Below are positions 1-10,553 of a stretch of DNA of 64,000 nt, piece after piece. The stretch is from Thermocrinis sp. (lineage in GTDB: Bacteria; Aquificota; Aquificia; Aquificales; Aquificaceae). Below the pieces are notes generated by a model. It searched no databases, was not told the origin of the DNA, and saw nothing but the letters and a program-made list of their open reading frames with translations. Location: NCBI RefSeq assembly GCF_036781485.1, contig NZ_DAIQAX010000003.1, positions 68,557-132,556 on the forward strand, written 5' to 3'. The position numbers and the translations under genes were made by a program. Every line of letters begins with the position of its first letter. Position 1 is the stretch's first letter.

Positions 1-2165
1 ATCAAATAGAGCAAGCTCTGAAGGAAGAGGATGCTGAGCTCCAAATAAACTTTGACCACTATCCCAAAAAGCCCTTAGAGAAGTTCTTCGTAGAGATAGA
101 CACGCTAAAAGCCTTGGATCCAAAAGAAAAAAAACTTTTAAAGTCTTTGGGCATAGAAGACCTTTTTTCCGCCTTTTGGTTTGTTCCAGTAAGGTACGAA
201 GACAGAAGGTTAAATACCTGCATAAAGACTGCCATTCCAGGCAAAGCCGTAGCCCTAAAGGTCAAGGTAGTGGATGCTAATTATGACCCTTTGGAAAACT
301 ATCCCATAACTGTGAGGTGCGAGGACGGGACGGGCTATTTGACCTTGAAGTATAAGTTTAAAAACAAGGAGGTTTTATTCAGGTTCAAAAAGGGAATGGA
401 GCTGATAGTTTTTGGAAAGCTTATGGAGTACAAACAGGAAAAATACATGGTGCATCCAGAGATAATAAAGGAAGAAGAAGCTGGAAGGATACTCCCATTT
501 TACAACATAAGGACAAAAGATTCTCAGAGTCTTTCTGCAAGGACAAGACACAGAAAAGTCAGACAGGCTATGCAAAAACTTTCGGAGTACATAAAATATC
601 TGCCAGAGTATTTGCCCAAGGAGCTTTTGGAAAAACACCAACTGCCAAAGCTACCGGAAAGTCTCTACTTTTTACACAACCCAAGCCAGTTTAGCGATAG
701 GTTAAATGCCTTTGACACGCCAGCCCACCACAGACTTATCTACGAAGACCTTCTCCTTTTCCAGTTAGCACTTCAGATAAAGAAGTTAGACATAAAGTCC
801 CTACGTGCTGTAAAGCTTAACTTTCCAGAAGAGAGTTTGAAAGAGTTTTTAAACGCCTTGCCCTTCAAGCTAACTCAGGCTCAGGCAAGGGTGCTTGAGG
901 ACATAATAAGGGACGTAAAGATAGAAAGACCTATGAACAGGTTACTTCAGGGAGATGTGGGCAGTGGTAAAACGGTCGTTGCTATGGCTGTGTGCTACAT
1001 GTTCTTCAAAGAGGGCCACCAGTCTGCGGTGATGGTTCCTACGGAAATACTGGCTTATCAGCATTACGAAAACTTCAAGAAACTCTTGGAGCCTCTTGGT
1101 GTTAAAGTAGGTCTCCTTACTTCTTCTGTAAGTCCTTCACAGAAGAGGAGCTTACTGCGTCATGTAAGGGAAGGGAACATACACGTAGTTATAGGCACCC
1201 ATGCCCTAATACAGGAAAAGGTGGAATTTAAAAGCTTAGCCTTTGCATTGGTAGACGAACAGCACAGGTTTGGAGTTATGCAAAGAAAACTCCTTCTTGA
1301 AAAATCAAAAAATTTGTTCCCCCACTTTTTGGTAATGTCCGCCACGCCCATACCAAGAACCTTAGCCCTCTCACTTTATGGAGACTTAGACATATCCATC
1401 ATAGACCAGATGCCTTACGGCAGAAAGCCTGTTATAACCAGACTGTTTTTTGAGTCTGAGTTTGAAAAGGTTGTAAAGGCGGTAAAGGTAGAAATTGAAA
1501 AAGGGCACAAAGCTTACGTTATCTACCCACTCATAGACCCTTCGGAAAAGCTGGAGCTAAAGTCTGCAGTTGAGGAGCACAAAAAATGGCTTTCTCTCTT
1601 TCCAGGAAGAAAGGTGCTTTTACTCCACGGTAGGCTAAAGGACGAAGAAAAGAAAAGGGTAATGGAAGAGTTCAAGAGCGATGGAGATATACTGGTCTCC
1701 ACTACGGTAGTAGAGGTGGGTGTGGATGTGCCAAATGCCACTGTTATGGTTATAGAGTCCGCTCACAGGTTTGGACTTTCTCAGCTACACCAACTGAGGG
1801 GTAGGGTGGGTAGGTCCGACCTACAGTCTTATTGCCTTTTAGTAGTTCCAGACAGCATACGTCAGGACCAGGAGAGTTTGAGAAGGTTAAAGGTTTTGGT
1901 GCAAACCAACGATGGATTTAAAATAGCGGAAGAGGACCTAAAGCTAAGAGGTCCAGGGGAGCTACTTGGTGAGTCCCAATCGGGATACTTTGGCTTTTTG
2001 ATTGCAAACATTCAAAGGGAAAGGGACAGGCACTTTCTTGAACTTTGCAAACAAGATGCAGAAGAGATCCTAAGGAAGGACCCCGAGCTAAAAGAGCACC
2101 AGGAGCTAAAAAGTGTTTTGCTATACAGATACTCCAACAAGATAGACCTTTCCTACATAGCCTGA
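1..2165 (+). CDS. recG: ATP-dependent DNA helicase RecG (5' end outside window)
   Basis: RecG is a superfamily 2 helicase that remodels stalled replication forks and branch-migrates Holliday junctions. Visible in order are an OB-fold wedge region, Walker A GDVGSGKT (nt about 951-974), the DEQH box (VDEQHRFGVMQ), motif III SATPIPRT, and motifs V/VI (VVEVGVDVPNAT, QLRGRVGRSD), followed by the RecG-specific C-terminal segment EEDLKLRGPGELLG. A TTG at 114 could serve as a start, but the frame is open back to base 3 and encodes plausible protein (KPLEKFFVEIDTLKALDPK). The gene therefore very likely begins upstream, in keeping with the N-terminal extension known in long thermophile RecG proteins. 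The 3' end is complete. Confidence 0.95.
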   Translation, partial: QIEQALKEEDAELQINFDHYPKKPLEKFFVEIDTLKALDPKEKKLLKSLGIEDLFSAFWFVPVRYEDRRLNTCIKTAIPGKAVALKVKVVDANYDPLENYPITVRCEDGTGYLTLKYKFKNKEVLFRFKKGMELIVFGKLMEYKQEKYMVHPEIIKEEEAGRILPFYNIRTKDSQSLSARTRHRKVRQAMQKLSEYIKYLPEYLPKELLEKHQLPKLPESLYFLHNPSQFSDRLNAFDTPAHHRLIYEDLLLFQLALQIKKLDIKSLRAVKLNFPEESLKEFLNALPFKLTQAQARVLEDIIRDVKIERPMNRLLQGDVGSGKTVVAMAVCYMFFKEGHQSAVMVPTEILAYQHYENFKKLLEPLGVKVGLLTSSVSPSQKRSLLRHVREGNIHVVIGTHALIQEKVEFKSLAFALVDEQHRFGVMQRKLLLEKSKNLFPHFLVMSATPIPRTLALSLYGDLDISIIDQMPYGRKPVITRLFFESEFEKVVKAVKVEIEKGHKAYVIYPLIDPSEKLELKSAVEEHKKWLSLFPGRKVLLLHGRLKDEEKKRVMEEFKSDGDILVSTTVVEVGVDVPNATVMVIESAHRFGLSQLHQLRGRVGRSDLQSYCLLVVPDSIRQDQESLRRLKVLVQTNDGFKIAEEDLKLRGPGELLGESQSGYFGFLIANIQRERDRHFLELCKQDAEEILRKDPELKEHQELKSVLLYRYSNKIDLSYIA

Positions 2166-2999
2166 ATGTTTATGTCTGAGGCGCAGGATCCAAACCTTAG
2201 CCCAAAATACAGGTTATAGATCTTTGTTTTGTAGTAATAAATTCTTACCTCATAACTGCCACTCTCTTTTAGTTGCAAAGTCAATGAAGACTGGTCATAG
2301 GCCCCCCAAAGCTTTCCGTCCTTGAAGACTTTTATTAAAGTTTGCTTTCTTTTAGTGCTTACGCTCAAGGTCCCTTCCTTAAGGTTAATGCTACTGGGAG
2401 GATAAAGATCAGGAGGGCTATAAACTATCAAATTTACATCCCCATCTACCACTGGAATAAAGCTCTCCATGTTCTCACAGCTTGGATAGGCAAGGTTCCA
2501 CCTTTTTCCCAAAATGAAGGAGTAGCTCGGAAATTCACCTACGGTGGTGGAGATGAAGACGGGCATGTTGGAAAGTACGGGTTTGCATGTTTTTGGATTT
2601 AGCAGACCTTAATAATCGCCTGGGACACCAAAGGTGAGTTTTTTGGGGAGATACTCAAAGAGAACGTAAAGGAAAAGCTTAAAAAAACCGATATCTTTGT
2701 ATCCGTATCCCTCAGGGATTTTCCACCACCTTAAGCGTTCAGAGTAATCCATGGAATGACCCAATGAGTAGGATAGGGACCTTTTCTCTAATTGCCTTTC
2801 TAAGCGACTGGGCTGGCCTATTCCTCCATCCAACGCAGTTTTTACCCCAAGAACTACCTTGCAAGGTTTTTCGTAGGGCGATGGCACAGGTTTGTAAGGA
2901 GAGTAGTTTATTTGATGAAAGTATGAGATAGGAGTGAGATGATAGTAAAGAAAACCTAAAATATAGACCGAAAGAAGAACTCTAATAACTCCGAAACAT
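2153..2999 (-). pseudogene. Decayed exported protein gene, possibly PHP-family hydrolase
   Basis: Two open stretches (2887-2609 and 2566-2153) lie in the same minus frame and are separated by an in-frame TAA at 2609-2611; the sequence between stop and next ATG still reads as protein (GLLNPKTCKPVLSN). Upstream the same frame continues through a hydrophobic leader (VIRVLLSVYILGFLYY) but has no start. A well-placed ATG at 2999 behind GAGGAGG is one base out of frame and stops after five codons. This suggests one gene broken by a one-base indel and a nonsense codon. The last part (VFKDGKLWGAYD, GSYEVRIYYY) resembles the beta-sandwich tail of membrane-anchored PHP hydrolases, and KTALDGG and HSMDY could be worn PHP motifs. 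That family call is tentative. It would have followed the glycosyltransferase gene in the same operon. Confidence 0.5.
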
Positions 3000-4418
3000 G
3001 CTCTCCTCCTCTATATTACCGTTGTAGTTTCTGAGCTTGTATATGTAAAAATCTTTTATCTTTTCTCCCCTCCAGTATATGGGCAAAACCCTATGCTCTA
3101 TTATACCACTAAAGCCCTTTAGCACCCTCTGGTCTATGGGAAGGTAGCTAACGTATATACCGTCCTTTCCTAAGTAATTTTTCATTCCATCCCGCCAAAG
3201 GTCATACTGGTTCATCCGCCTTCCTAAGTTTAAGCAATAGGTCCTTGGATTTCCCTTCACGTAAAAGGCAAGCTCTGCGGATATCTGATATAAGGGGCTT
3301 ATAACTATCTCATCCCCTCTGTAAATCTTGCTAACTTCCTTGCCTAAGGCTTCCCATCCTATACCTACCTTTGCTGGGTCCTTCTGCGGTGGTATAAGCT
3401 TGCTCAGTCCCATCCTGTCAAGGATGGGGCTAAAGTGCAGTAGAATAAAAAGGCAAAAGCTAAGAAGGTATGTGGGATATAAAAACTTGCTTTTGGAGAG
3501 GTAGTAACTGGCTATCAAAAAGCCCGAAAAGTAAGCAAAACCAGACCAGTTTGCTTCTACGGGCTTTTTAATTGACATCGCAAAAAAGAAAAGAAAGATA
3601 GGCATAGAAGTTAGGGCCAAAAAGCTCAAAGCTTTGTCCTTCCAGCCGAAAAGCCAACCTTTAACTATAAAAAAGAAGGGTAATACAGAAACCAAAAGAA
3701 GCTGGCCTCCCAAGAACTCTAAAAGGCTGTTTATATTTATCATTGATGAGTTCTTGGTAGCAAGCGTAGAAACGTGCTTGAAAGAGACAAAGTGGTGCTT
3801 GTAATTCCAATAAAGAACGGGCAAACTCATCAAAAATGCCACTGCGAGGCTAAGGTAAGGCTTTACTTCTTTTAGGACTTGCCTTTTGTAGAAAAATATG
3901 TAAAGAAGGGCCAAAGGAAGTAAAAAGACTGCGGAGTATTTGCTCAAAAAGGCCAATCCTGCAAAAAAGCCAAGTAAGAACCAGTAAATGGTTTTTTCAT
4001 ACTCAAGGGAAAGCCAAAGGGCAATCAAGCTAAGAGACCAAAAGAATAAAAGTGGTGCATCCGTGGTCATAAGGATGGAGTTTATAGAAAAGCCAACCGA
4101 TATTTGGGGAAGCGTGGCAGAGATTATAGCTACTCTCTCGTTGAAGAACCTTTTAGAAAAAAAGTAGGTAAGAATGGACAACAAAAAGGAAAAAGTTATG
4201 GGAACTATCCTGACCGCCAGCTCTGTATGTCCAAGGATGGAAGAGCTAAGATAGTTTAGGTATGCTACCATGGGAGGTTTGGAGTAATAGCTAAGGTCCA
4301 GATGCCTTGACCAATCCCAATATTGGGCTTCCTCCGGCGTCAGGTCAAGGGGATAATAAAGAACATAAAACACGCGAAAGATCAATAGAACAAAGTTAAA
4401 CAGAAGAACAAACTTCAT
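2982..4418 (-). CDS. Membrane glycosyltransferase, GT39/ArnT-like
   Basis: This 478-residue polytopic membrane protein belongs to the dolichyl-phosphate-mannose/ArnT-type family, which moves a sugar from a polyprenyl-phosphate donor to lipid A, protein or another acceptor at the outer face of the inner membrane. The N-terminal membrane helix is followed by the family signature EAQYWDWSRHLDLSYYSKPP, with acidic residues in the first periplasmic loop. About ten further hydrophobic helices follow, then a soluble C-terminal part of about 120 residues. The ATG at 4418 overlaps the plsY stop codon (ATGA), so it is translated in the same operon. The acceptor and donor cannot be read from the sequence. 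Confidence 0.8.
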   Translation of the reverse strand: MKFVLLFNFVLLIFRVFYVLYYPLDLTPEEAQYWDWSRHLDLSYYSKPPMVAYLNYLSSSILGHTELAVRIVPITFSFLLSILTYFFSKRFFNERVAIISATLPQISVGFSINSILMTTDAPLLFFWSLSLIALWLSLEYEKTIYWFLLGFFAGLAFLSKYSAVFLLPLALLYIFFYKRQVLKEVKPYLSLAVAFLMSLPVLYWNYKHHFVSFKHVSTLATKNSSMININSLLEFLGGQLLLVSVLPFFFIVKGWLFGWKDKALSFLALTSMPIFLFFFAMSIKKPVEANWSGFAYFSGFLIASYYLSKSKFLYPTYLLSFCLFILLHFSPILDRMGLSKLIPPQKDPAKVGIGWEALGKEVSKIYRGDEIVISPLYQISAELAFYVKGNPRTYCLNLGRRMNQYDLWRDGMKNYLGKDGIYVSYLPIDQRVLKGFSGIIEHRVLPIYWRGEKIKDFYIYKLRNYNGNIEEESMFRSY

Positions 4419-4996
4419 CTCCTAAAGCCAAGCTCTGTGCCCTCTAAAAGCCTTTTTATGTTATCCCGGTGCTTGTATAGGATTAGCAGGGTTATAAAAG
4501 AAACCATCAAAATAAGCTTAAAGTTCAGCATTATCAATGAAAGGATAAAGGCAAAGCCTGTAGCACCTAAGGAGGCCAGGGAGACGTATCCTTTTAACTT
4601 AAACAACAAAAGCCAAACCAAGAGGGAAAATAAAGCTATGGTTGGTGAGATAGCGAGCAGTACACCGAAGGCAGTGGCCACACCCTTGCCTCCCCTGAAG
4701 TTGTGGAAAAAGGGATACAGATGTCCAAGGAAAGCAGCCAAGCCCACAAAGACGGTAGTCCAGCTTTCAAGACCAAAGTAAATCCTGGACAGGACCACCG
4801 GAAAAAGCCCTTTTAGAAAGTCAAGAAAGAACACGAGCACGCCGTATTTCTTCCCTAAGGCCCTACTTACGTTTGTAGCACCTACGTTTCCGCTACCTAC
4901 GGACCTAAGGTCTATGCCCTTTTTCCTTGCTATAAGCTCTCCAAAAAGGACCGACCCAAGCAGATAAGCAAACAGTATAAGCAGTACGCTATCCAT
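4415..4996 (-). CDS. plsY: Acyl-phosphate:glycerol-3-phosphate acyltransferase PlsY
   Basis: PlsY makes lysophosphatidic acid by moving an acyl group from acyl-phosphate to glycerol-3-phosphate, the first membrane step of phospholipid synthesis. The 193-residue protein has five hydrophobic segments and the family motifs GSGNVGATNVSR (residues about 35-46) and GHLYPFFHNFRGGKGVAT (about 91-108). It starts 8 bases after the ogg2 stop and overlaps the downstream glycosyltransferase by ATGA, so it sits in the middle of a recN-ogg2-plsY-GT operon. Confidence 0.95.
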   Translation of the reverse strand: MDSVLLILFAYLLGSVLFGELIARKKGIDLRSVGSGNVGATNVSRALGKKYGVLVFFLDFLKGLFPVVLSRIYFGLESWTTVFVGLAAFLGHLYPFFHNFRGGKGVATAFGVLLAISPTIALFSLLVWLLLFKLKGYVSLASLGATGFAFILSLIMLNFKLILMVSFITLLILYKHRDNIKRLLEGTELGFRR

Positions 4997-5004
4997 CGCT
5001 TTTA

Positions 5005-5679
5005 TTACTTTAACACCTTTCTGGTTTTCAAGTAGAATATGTAAAGGTCAAGCTCTGCCATGCTAACACCCAACTTCTCCCCTACTTCCTTCAATGCCTT
5101 TTCCGCCTGAAGGTATATCTTTCTGGTCATAGTTTTGTAGTCTGGGATCAGTCCTTTTTCCTTCAAAAACCTAAATATGTGCCTATCCACTATGGACAGG
5201 TTATCGTAGCCTATGTTTCTTAGAAAATGGGAAGCTTCTTTCATCCCAAAACCTTCCACTTTGTACTTTGAACAAGTATCGCTTAGCAGGTCTCTAAGGT
5301 TAGAAGGGTCCCCACCGCCCTTTAAAAGCTCCAAGGTTTTGTCAAAGTTATCCCTTGCCTTTACTATCCTTTCTGCCCTCTGTCTTGCAAAGCGGTGTCC
5401 TATGGAAGAGAGCGCCTCTGTTAGCTCCTCTAAACTCATCTTTTTAAAGCCTTCCATGCCTATCTGTTTTTGAGCTTTTATGCCAAGAACTGCTGAGGAG
5501 TTGGCGGTTAGTATGCAAAAGCAAAGCTCCGAAAAAAGGTCCGCCTCGTACTGTACATCCAAAAAGGGCCTAAAGTCAAAGGTGGTTTTCCCAGAATCTC
5601 CAAGCTTCTTAAACTCCTCCAATCGCCTTTTTACAAAAGGCTCTACCTCTTTTTTTGCCAAAAGGATCTCTTCAAACAT
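5005..5679 (-). CDS. 8-oxoguanine DNA glycosylase/AP lyase, Ogg2 type
   Basis: This protein of 224 residues belongs to the HhH-GPD superfamily, Ogg2 group, best known from archaea and thermophilic bacteria; these enzymes remove 8-oxoguanine and cleave the abasic site. The helix-hairpin-helix is seen in VEGFGMKEASHFLRNIGY, which holds the catalytic Lys (GMKEA). The catalytic Asp follows in SIVDRHIFRFLKE. The early block ELCFCILTANSSAVLG is also typical. The ATG overlaps the end of recN by 8 bases, so two repair genes are translationally coupled. Confidence 0.85.
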   Translation of the reverse strand: MFEEILLAKKEVEPFVKRRLEEFKKLGDSGKTTFDFRPFLDVQYEADLFSELCFCILTANSSAVLGIKAQKQIGMEGFKKMSLEELTEALSSIGHRFARQRAERIVKARDNFDKTLELLKGGGDPSNLRDLLSDTCSKYKVEGFGMKEASHFLRNIGYDNLSIVDRHIFRFLKEKGLIPDYKTMTRKIYLQAEKALKEVGEKLGVSMAELDLYIFYLKTRKVLK

Positions 5680-7195
5680 TGCTAACCTCTCTGATTAACT
5701 CCATGGCTCCATTTATAGTTTGGCTGTTTACAATACCCATTAGCCTTGCAATTTCCTCCAGTCTATCCTCTTTTAATTCTTCTATAAAGACCCTGCTCCC
5801 TTCTCTATAGGTTTTAAAGTGCTTATCTGCAGCTGAAGCTAAGGCGGGAGAGTGGGTTATGACAATGACTTGCATCTTGGAGGAGAGTCTTTTTAGGAAC
5901 TTGGCCACTTTTACAGAGGTCTGCCCACTTACTCCCACGTCTATCTCATCCAACAGGTAAGTTTCTGCCACTGGCGATAGTAAAAAGAGGCTTAAGGCTA
6001 TTCTTGATATCTCACCCCCAGAGGCTACCTGTGCTAAGTCCCTAAGCTCTCCACCGTAAGAAGAAAAGACGAACCTTATGTCTTCATGTCCAAACCTACC
6101 CTCCTGCTTTTCAAAGAACACATCAAAGAGCGCTCCCTCCAACCCCAAGTCTTTCAGGTGTCCCAATACAAGATTTACAAATCTTTCTTTACCCTGCCTC
6201 CTTTTCGTGCTCAGCTCTTCTCCCAAGGATCTCAGTTCACGATGTAAGCTTTCCCTCAGACTTTGCAAGCTCTCCAGATCTGTTTCAATACTTCTTAGTC
6301 TTTCCAACTCTTCTCTGAGCTCCTGGGCAATCTTGAGAACCTCGCCGTATTTCCTACCATATTTTCTTTCCAACCTCTGGACTAAGAATATCCTCTCGTT
6401 GAGTTGGTTTATGTAATCTGGGTCTATGTTTTCGTATATATCCAAAAGGCGTCTTCTTACGTTAAATAGCTCCTCCTGCATTCTAAGAACACCCTGTTTT
6501 TCCTGTTCTAAACCAAGTTCTCCAAGCAATTTTGCAAGGTTTTTAACGGATGGTATAAGCAAACTGTCTATTTGAGCTACGCCTTCTGAAGAAAGTTTAT
6601 TTTTCTTCTCCACTTCTGCGTACCTTTCTACGGTTTTGTAGGCATCAATATACTCTTCTTCAGACCATCCAACCTTCTCAATCTCTTTTAGCTCTTCTTC
6701 TATTACCCTAATTTTTATTTCTCTTTCTAAGCCCAAAAGGTAGTCTATCTTTTTGCTTACCTCCTCCAACTTTTGGTATAGCTCCTCAAAGCTCTTTCTC
6801 GTAGAGTAGCATCCTACTGTTTTGTCAAACACATCCCTTTGAAAGTCCTTCCTCAGTATCTTTAGCCTATCGTCTTGCCCTTGAAAGATTAGGGCTTTGG
6901 AGATAATCTCTTTGACTGTTTTCTGCGTGCTTCCTATTCCGTTCAGATAAAACCTGCTTCTGCGATTCTTTATCTCCCTTCTTATTACATACTCCTCACC
7001 GTCTATGGATAGTTCCAGCTCTACCGCAGTTCCTTCTGGATAATCCCCCTGCTGTCCTAAAAGGAACAGGAGGGTGGATACTGTCATAGACTTGCCCGTT
7101 CCCGTCTCTCCAGTTATCACGTTAAGGCCCGGGTCAAAGTTTAGCTCCTGCTCCTCTATGAGAAAAAACTTCTCTATGCTGAGCCTGATTAACAT
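5672..7195 (-). CDS. recN: DNA repair protein RecN
   Basis: RecN is an SMC-like ATPase that acts early at DNA double-strand breaks. The ATG at 7195 gives MLIRLSIEKFFLIEEQELNF, the normal RecN N-terminus, with Walker A GETGTGKS at residues 29-36. A long coiled coil fills the middle. The ABC signature VASGGEISRIALSLFL and Walker B TYLLDEIDVGVSGQ come near the C-terminus. The frame is open further upstream to 7297, but that would run through the divergent hpt gene and adds no family sequence. At 507 residues it is shorter than the E. coli protein of about 550, mainly in the coiled coil. It heads the recN-ogg2-plsY-GT operon. Confidence 0.93.
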   Translation of the reverse strand: MLIRLSIEKFFLIEEQELNFDPGLNVITGETGTGKSMTVSTLLFLLGQQGDYPEGTAVELELSIDGEEYVIRREIKNRRSRFYLNGIGSTQKTVKEIISKALIFQGQDDRLKILRKDFQRDVFDKTVGCYSTRKSFEELYQKLEEVSKKIDYLLGLEREIKIRVIEEELKEIEKVGWSEEEYIDAYKTVERYAEVEKKNKLSSEGVAQIDSLLIPSVKNLAKLLGELGLEQEKQGVLRMQEELFNVRRRLLDIYENIDPDYINQLNERIFLVQRLERKYGRKYGEVLKIAQELREELERLRSIETDLESLQSLRESLHRELRSLGEELSTKRRQGKERFVNLVLGHLKDLGLEGALFDVFFEKQEGRFGHEDIRFVFSSYGGELRDLAQVASGGEISRIALSLFLLSPVAETYLLDEIDVGVSGQTSVKVAKFLKRLSSKMQVIVITHSPALASAADKHFKTYREGSRVFIEELKEDRLEEIARLMGIVNSQTINGAMELIREVSNV

Positions 7196-7203
7196 CAGAA
7201 TGA

Positions 7204-7209
7204 TAAAAT
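7204..7209 (+). promoter_or_regulatory. -10 box of hpt, probably leaderless
   Basis: TAAAAT lies 7 bases before the hpt ATG at 7217 and there is no Shine-Dalgarno sequence. Transcription would begin at or next to the start codon. The whole space between the divergent recN and hpt start codons is 21 bp, so both promoters must reach into the opposite coding region. Confidence 0.6.
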
Positions 7210-7216
7210 TAAACCC

Positions 7217-7741
7217 ATGCACATAAAAGGAAAGCCTATTAGCCTGGTCATACCAGAGGAGAAGATAAAAGAGAGAGTGAGAGCTTTGGCAAAGCAAATA
7301 GAAGAGGATATGGGACAGGGCTTTATTGTAGTGTCTTTGCTGAAAGGCTCTTTTGTTTTTACCGCAGACCTTATAAGGGAATTTTCCGTTCCCGTAAAAG
7401 TGGATTTCATGTGGGTGTCAAGCTACAGCTCTTCGCAAGAGTCTTCTGGAAGCGTGAGGATAATTCAGGACATTACCATGGACATACAGGGGGAAAAGGT
7501 CTTATTAGTGGATGATATACTTGACACTGGCTGGACCCTAAAGGAAGTAGTGGAGTTTGTAAAAAGGAAAAACCCATCCGTGCTAAAGGTGTGCGTGCTG
7601 TTAGACAAAAAGGAAAGAAGAAGGGTAAATATTAAGATAGATTACGTAGGTTTTGAAGTTCCAAACAAATTCTTGGTAGGCTATGGTTTAGATTGGGATG
7701 AAGAAGGAAGAGGTTTGAGGAGTTTGTATGCGGTGGATTAA
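7217..7741 (+). CDS. hpt: Hypoxanthine phosphoribosyltransferase
   Basis: This enzyme salvages hypoxanthine or guanine by joining it to PRPP. The 174-residue protein carries the PRPP-binding loop VLLVDDILDTGWTLKEVV (residues about 95-112), the flexible-loop segment FMWVSSYSSSQ and the base-recognition tail DYVGFEVPNKFLVGYGLDWDE. The ATG at 7217 is the only start close to the divergent promoter. The end overlaps the next gene by 14 bases. Its use as the first gene of a unit with flagellar-type genes looks like a loose Aquificales arrangement rather than a functional link. Confidence 0.93.
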   Translation: MHIKGKPISLVIPEEKIKERVRALAKQIEEDMGQGFIVVSLLKGSFVFTADLIREFSVPVKVDFMWVSSYSSSQESSGSVRIIQDITMDIQGEKVLLVDDILDTGWTLKEVVEFVKRKNPSVLKVCVLLDKKERRRVNIKIDYVGFEVPNKFLVGYGLDWDEEGRGLRSLYAVD

Positions 7742-8126
7742 AGGTATCCTCAAAGTCGAAGACTGGGAGAAAAAAAGGAAGGCAAAAGAAATAGAGGAGA
7801 TTGACAGGCAGATCAGTGCCCTTGAAGCTGAGATCAAAGCCATTGAGATAAAGATGGATGAGTTGAACCAGAGTATAAAAGCTGATTTTTCCTTTGAAAG
7901 GCTTGTAGAGTTTAGGAGTCTGTTGGAGAGAAGGAAGAATTTGGAGAAAGATTTGACCATACTCAATCAGCAAAAAGCTCGCAAGCAAGAAGAGTTAAAA
8001 TCTATATATAGAGAAATAAAGGGCGTGGAGGTGGTAAAGCATAGGTTAAAATATGAATTGCGGCGAAAAGAAAGCTCTGTTGAGATGCTTAGATCAAAAT
8101 TCTTCCATCTGATAAAAAATTCCTAA
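7728..8126 (+). CDS. Coiled-coil protein, probable flagellar FliJ
   Basis: This Lys/Glu-rich protein of 132 residues is coiled coil over nearly its full length (heptads through EIDRQISALEAEIKAIEIKM and the rest). Length and composition fit FliJ, the stalk of the flagellar export ATPase. The assignment rests mainly on the next gene, a MotE-like protein that often follows fliJ. The ATG lies inside the end of hpt. Identity at sequence level is weak, so another coiled-coil protein is possible. Confidence 0.5.
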   Translation: MRWIKGILKVEDWEKKRKAKEIEEIDRQISALEAEIKAIEIKMDELNQSIKADFSFERLVEFRSLLERRKNLEKDLTILNQQKARKQEELKSIYREIKGVEVVKHRLKYELRRKESSVEMLRSKFFHLIKNS

Positions 8127-8545
8127 TCTTTCTACTTTTAATTCCTACTCTTACAGTTGGGCAGAGTGCGATCCAGAAAAAGATAAAAGAACGAAAAGAA
8201 AGCAAAGTGGAGAATGAGTTAAAGCTGGTGACAAAAGAGTTGGAGGAGAAGTTGAGGAAATTAGAGCAGGAAAGAAAGAAACTGGAGGAGCTAAGGCAAG
8301 TTGAACCTAAGAAGGAAGAAATGCCTCCAGATTTTCAAAAGTTGGTGGCCATATTCAACAGGGCGGATTCCGATGAGGCTGGAGCTATAATGAACAACAT
8401 GAACCCCAATTTGGCCGCCGAGATCCTTCTAAGACTGAGGGAACAACAGGCTGCCGCCATACTTTCTGCTATGGACCCTCAAAAAGCTGCGGAAGTATCC
8501 CAAATAATGGCGAGGAAAAAAGGAGAAATAAAAAAAGCCCCGTAA
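8093..8545 (+). CDS. MotE-like protein (MgtE N-terminal domain)
   Basis: The C-terminal half (VAIFNRADSDEAGAIMNNMN, AAEILLRLREQQAAAILSAM) is an MgtE-type helical repeat, preceded by a charged coiled coil; this is the layout of MotE, a periplasmic partner of the flagellar stator. The first standard start is GTG 8207, which gives 112 residues and no export signal. The frame is open back to the TAG at 8090 and encodes FLIFLLLIPTLTVGQS, a clear signal or anchor sequence, as MotE should have. No ATG, GTG or TTG precedes it, only ATC 8093 or ATT 8099. I therefore extend the feature and treat the start as unsettled. The stop codon lies inside the terminator hairpin. Confidence 0.6.
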   Translation: MKILPSDKKFLIFLLLIPTLTVGQSAIQKKIKERKESKVENELKLVTKELEEKLRKLEQERKKLEELRQVEPKKEEMPPDFQKLVAIFNRADSDEAGAIMNNMNPNLAAEILLRLREQQAAAILSAMDPQKAAEVSQIMARKKGEIKKAP

Positions 8546-8560
8546 AGGGGCTTTGTTTTT
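8531..8560. terminator. Bidirectional rho-independent terminator
   Basis: AAAGCCCC and GGGGCTTT form an 8-bp stem around the loop GTAAA, with a T run on the plus side and an A run (T run on minus) on the other. It contains the stop codon of the MotE-like gene and directly abuts the groEL stop codon, so it can end both converging transcripts. Confidence 0.92.
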
Positions 8561-10201
<1,641 letters not shown>

Positions 10202-10224
10202 GGTTTCACCTCCTTAAAGGGTTT

Positions 10225-10518
10225 TTATTCAATAATGGCGAGGACTTCGTCCTCAGACATGATTAAATATTTTTCTCCGTCCAGCTCCACTTCTGTGCCT
10301 GCATACTTGTTAAAGATTACCTTGTCTCCCACCTTTACTTTTGGAGAAACTATTTGACCGTTGTTCAAAAGCTTACCCTCTCCCACTGCCACCACTTCAC
10401 CGATCTGTGGCTTTTCTTTAGCGGTATCTGGGATTATTATCCCAGAGGCAGTCCTCTGCTCTTGTTCTTCCTGACGCTTAACCACTATTTTGTCATATAG
10501 TGGTCTTAACTTAGCCAT
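10225..10518 (-). CDS. groES: Co-chaperonin GroES (10 kDa)
   Basis: GroES caps the GroEL ring. The ATG at 10518 gives [19 protein letters not shown] and is preceded by AGGAGGT at a normal distance. The GTG three codons earlier overlaps that ribosome site and is rejected. The mobile loop ([19 protein letters not shown]) and roof loop are present and the length of 97 residues is standard. I saw no CIRCE element upstream, so heat control by HrcA is not supported. Confidence 0.97.
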   Translation of the reverse strand: MAKLRPLYDKIVVKRQEEQEQRTASGIIIPDTAKEKPQIGEVVAVGEGKLLNNGQIVSPKVKVGDKVIFNKYAGTEVELDGEKYLIMSEDEVLAIIE

Positions 10519-10553
10519 GCCTACCACCTCCTTCTGAAGTTTTTCTTAAAAAT

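Noticed and set aside
2342..2602. Plus-strand 86-residue frame opposite the decayed gene
   Set aside because: The minus strand shows signal-peptide and beta-sandwich character in a continuous frame, whereas the plus frame has no ribosome site and no family features.
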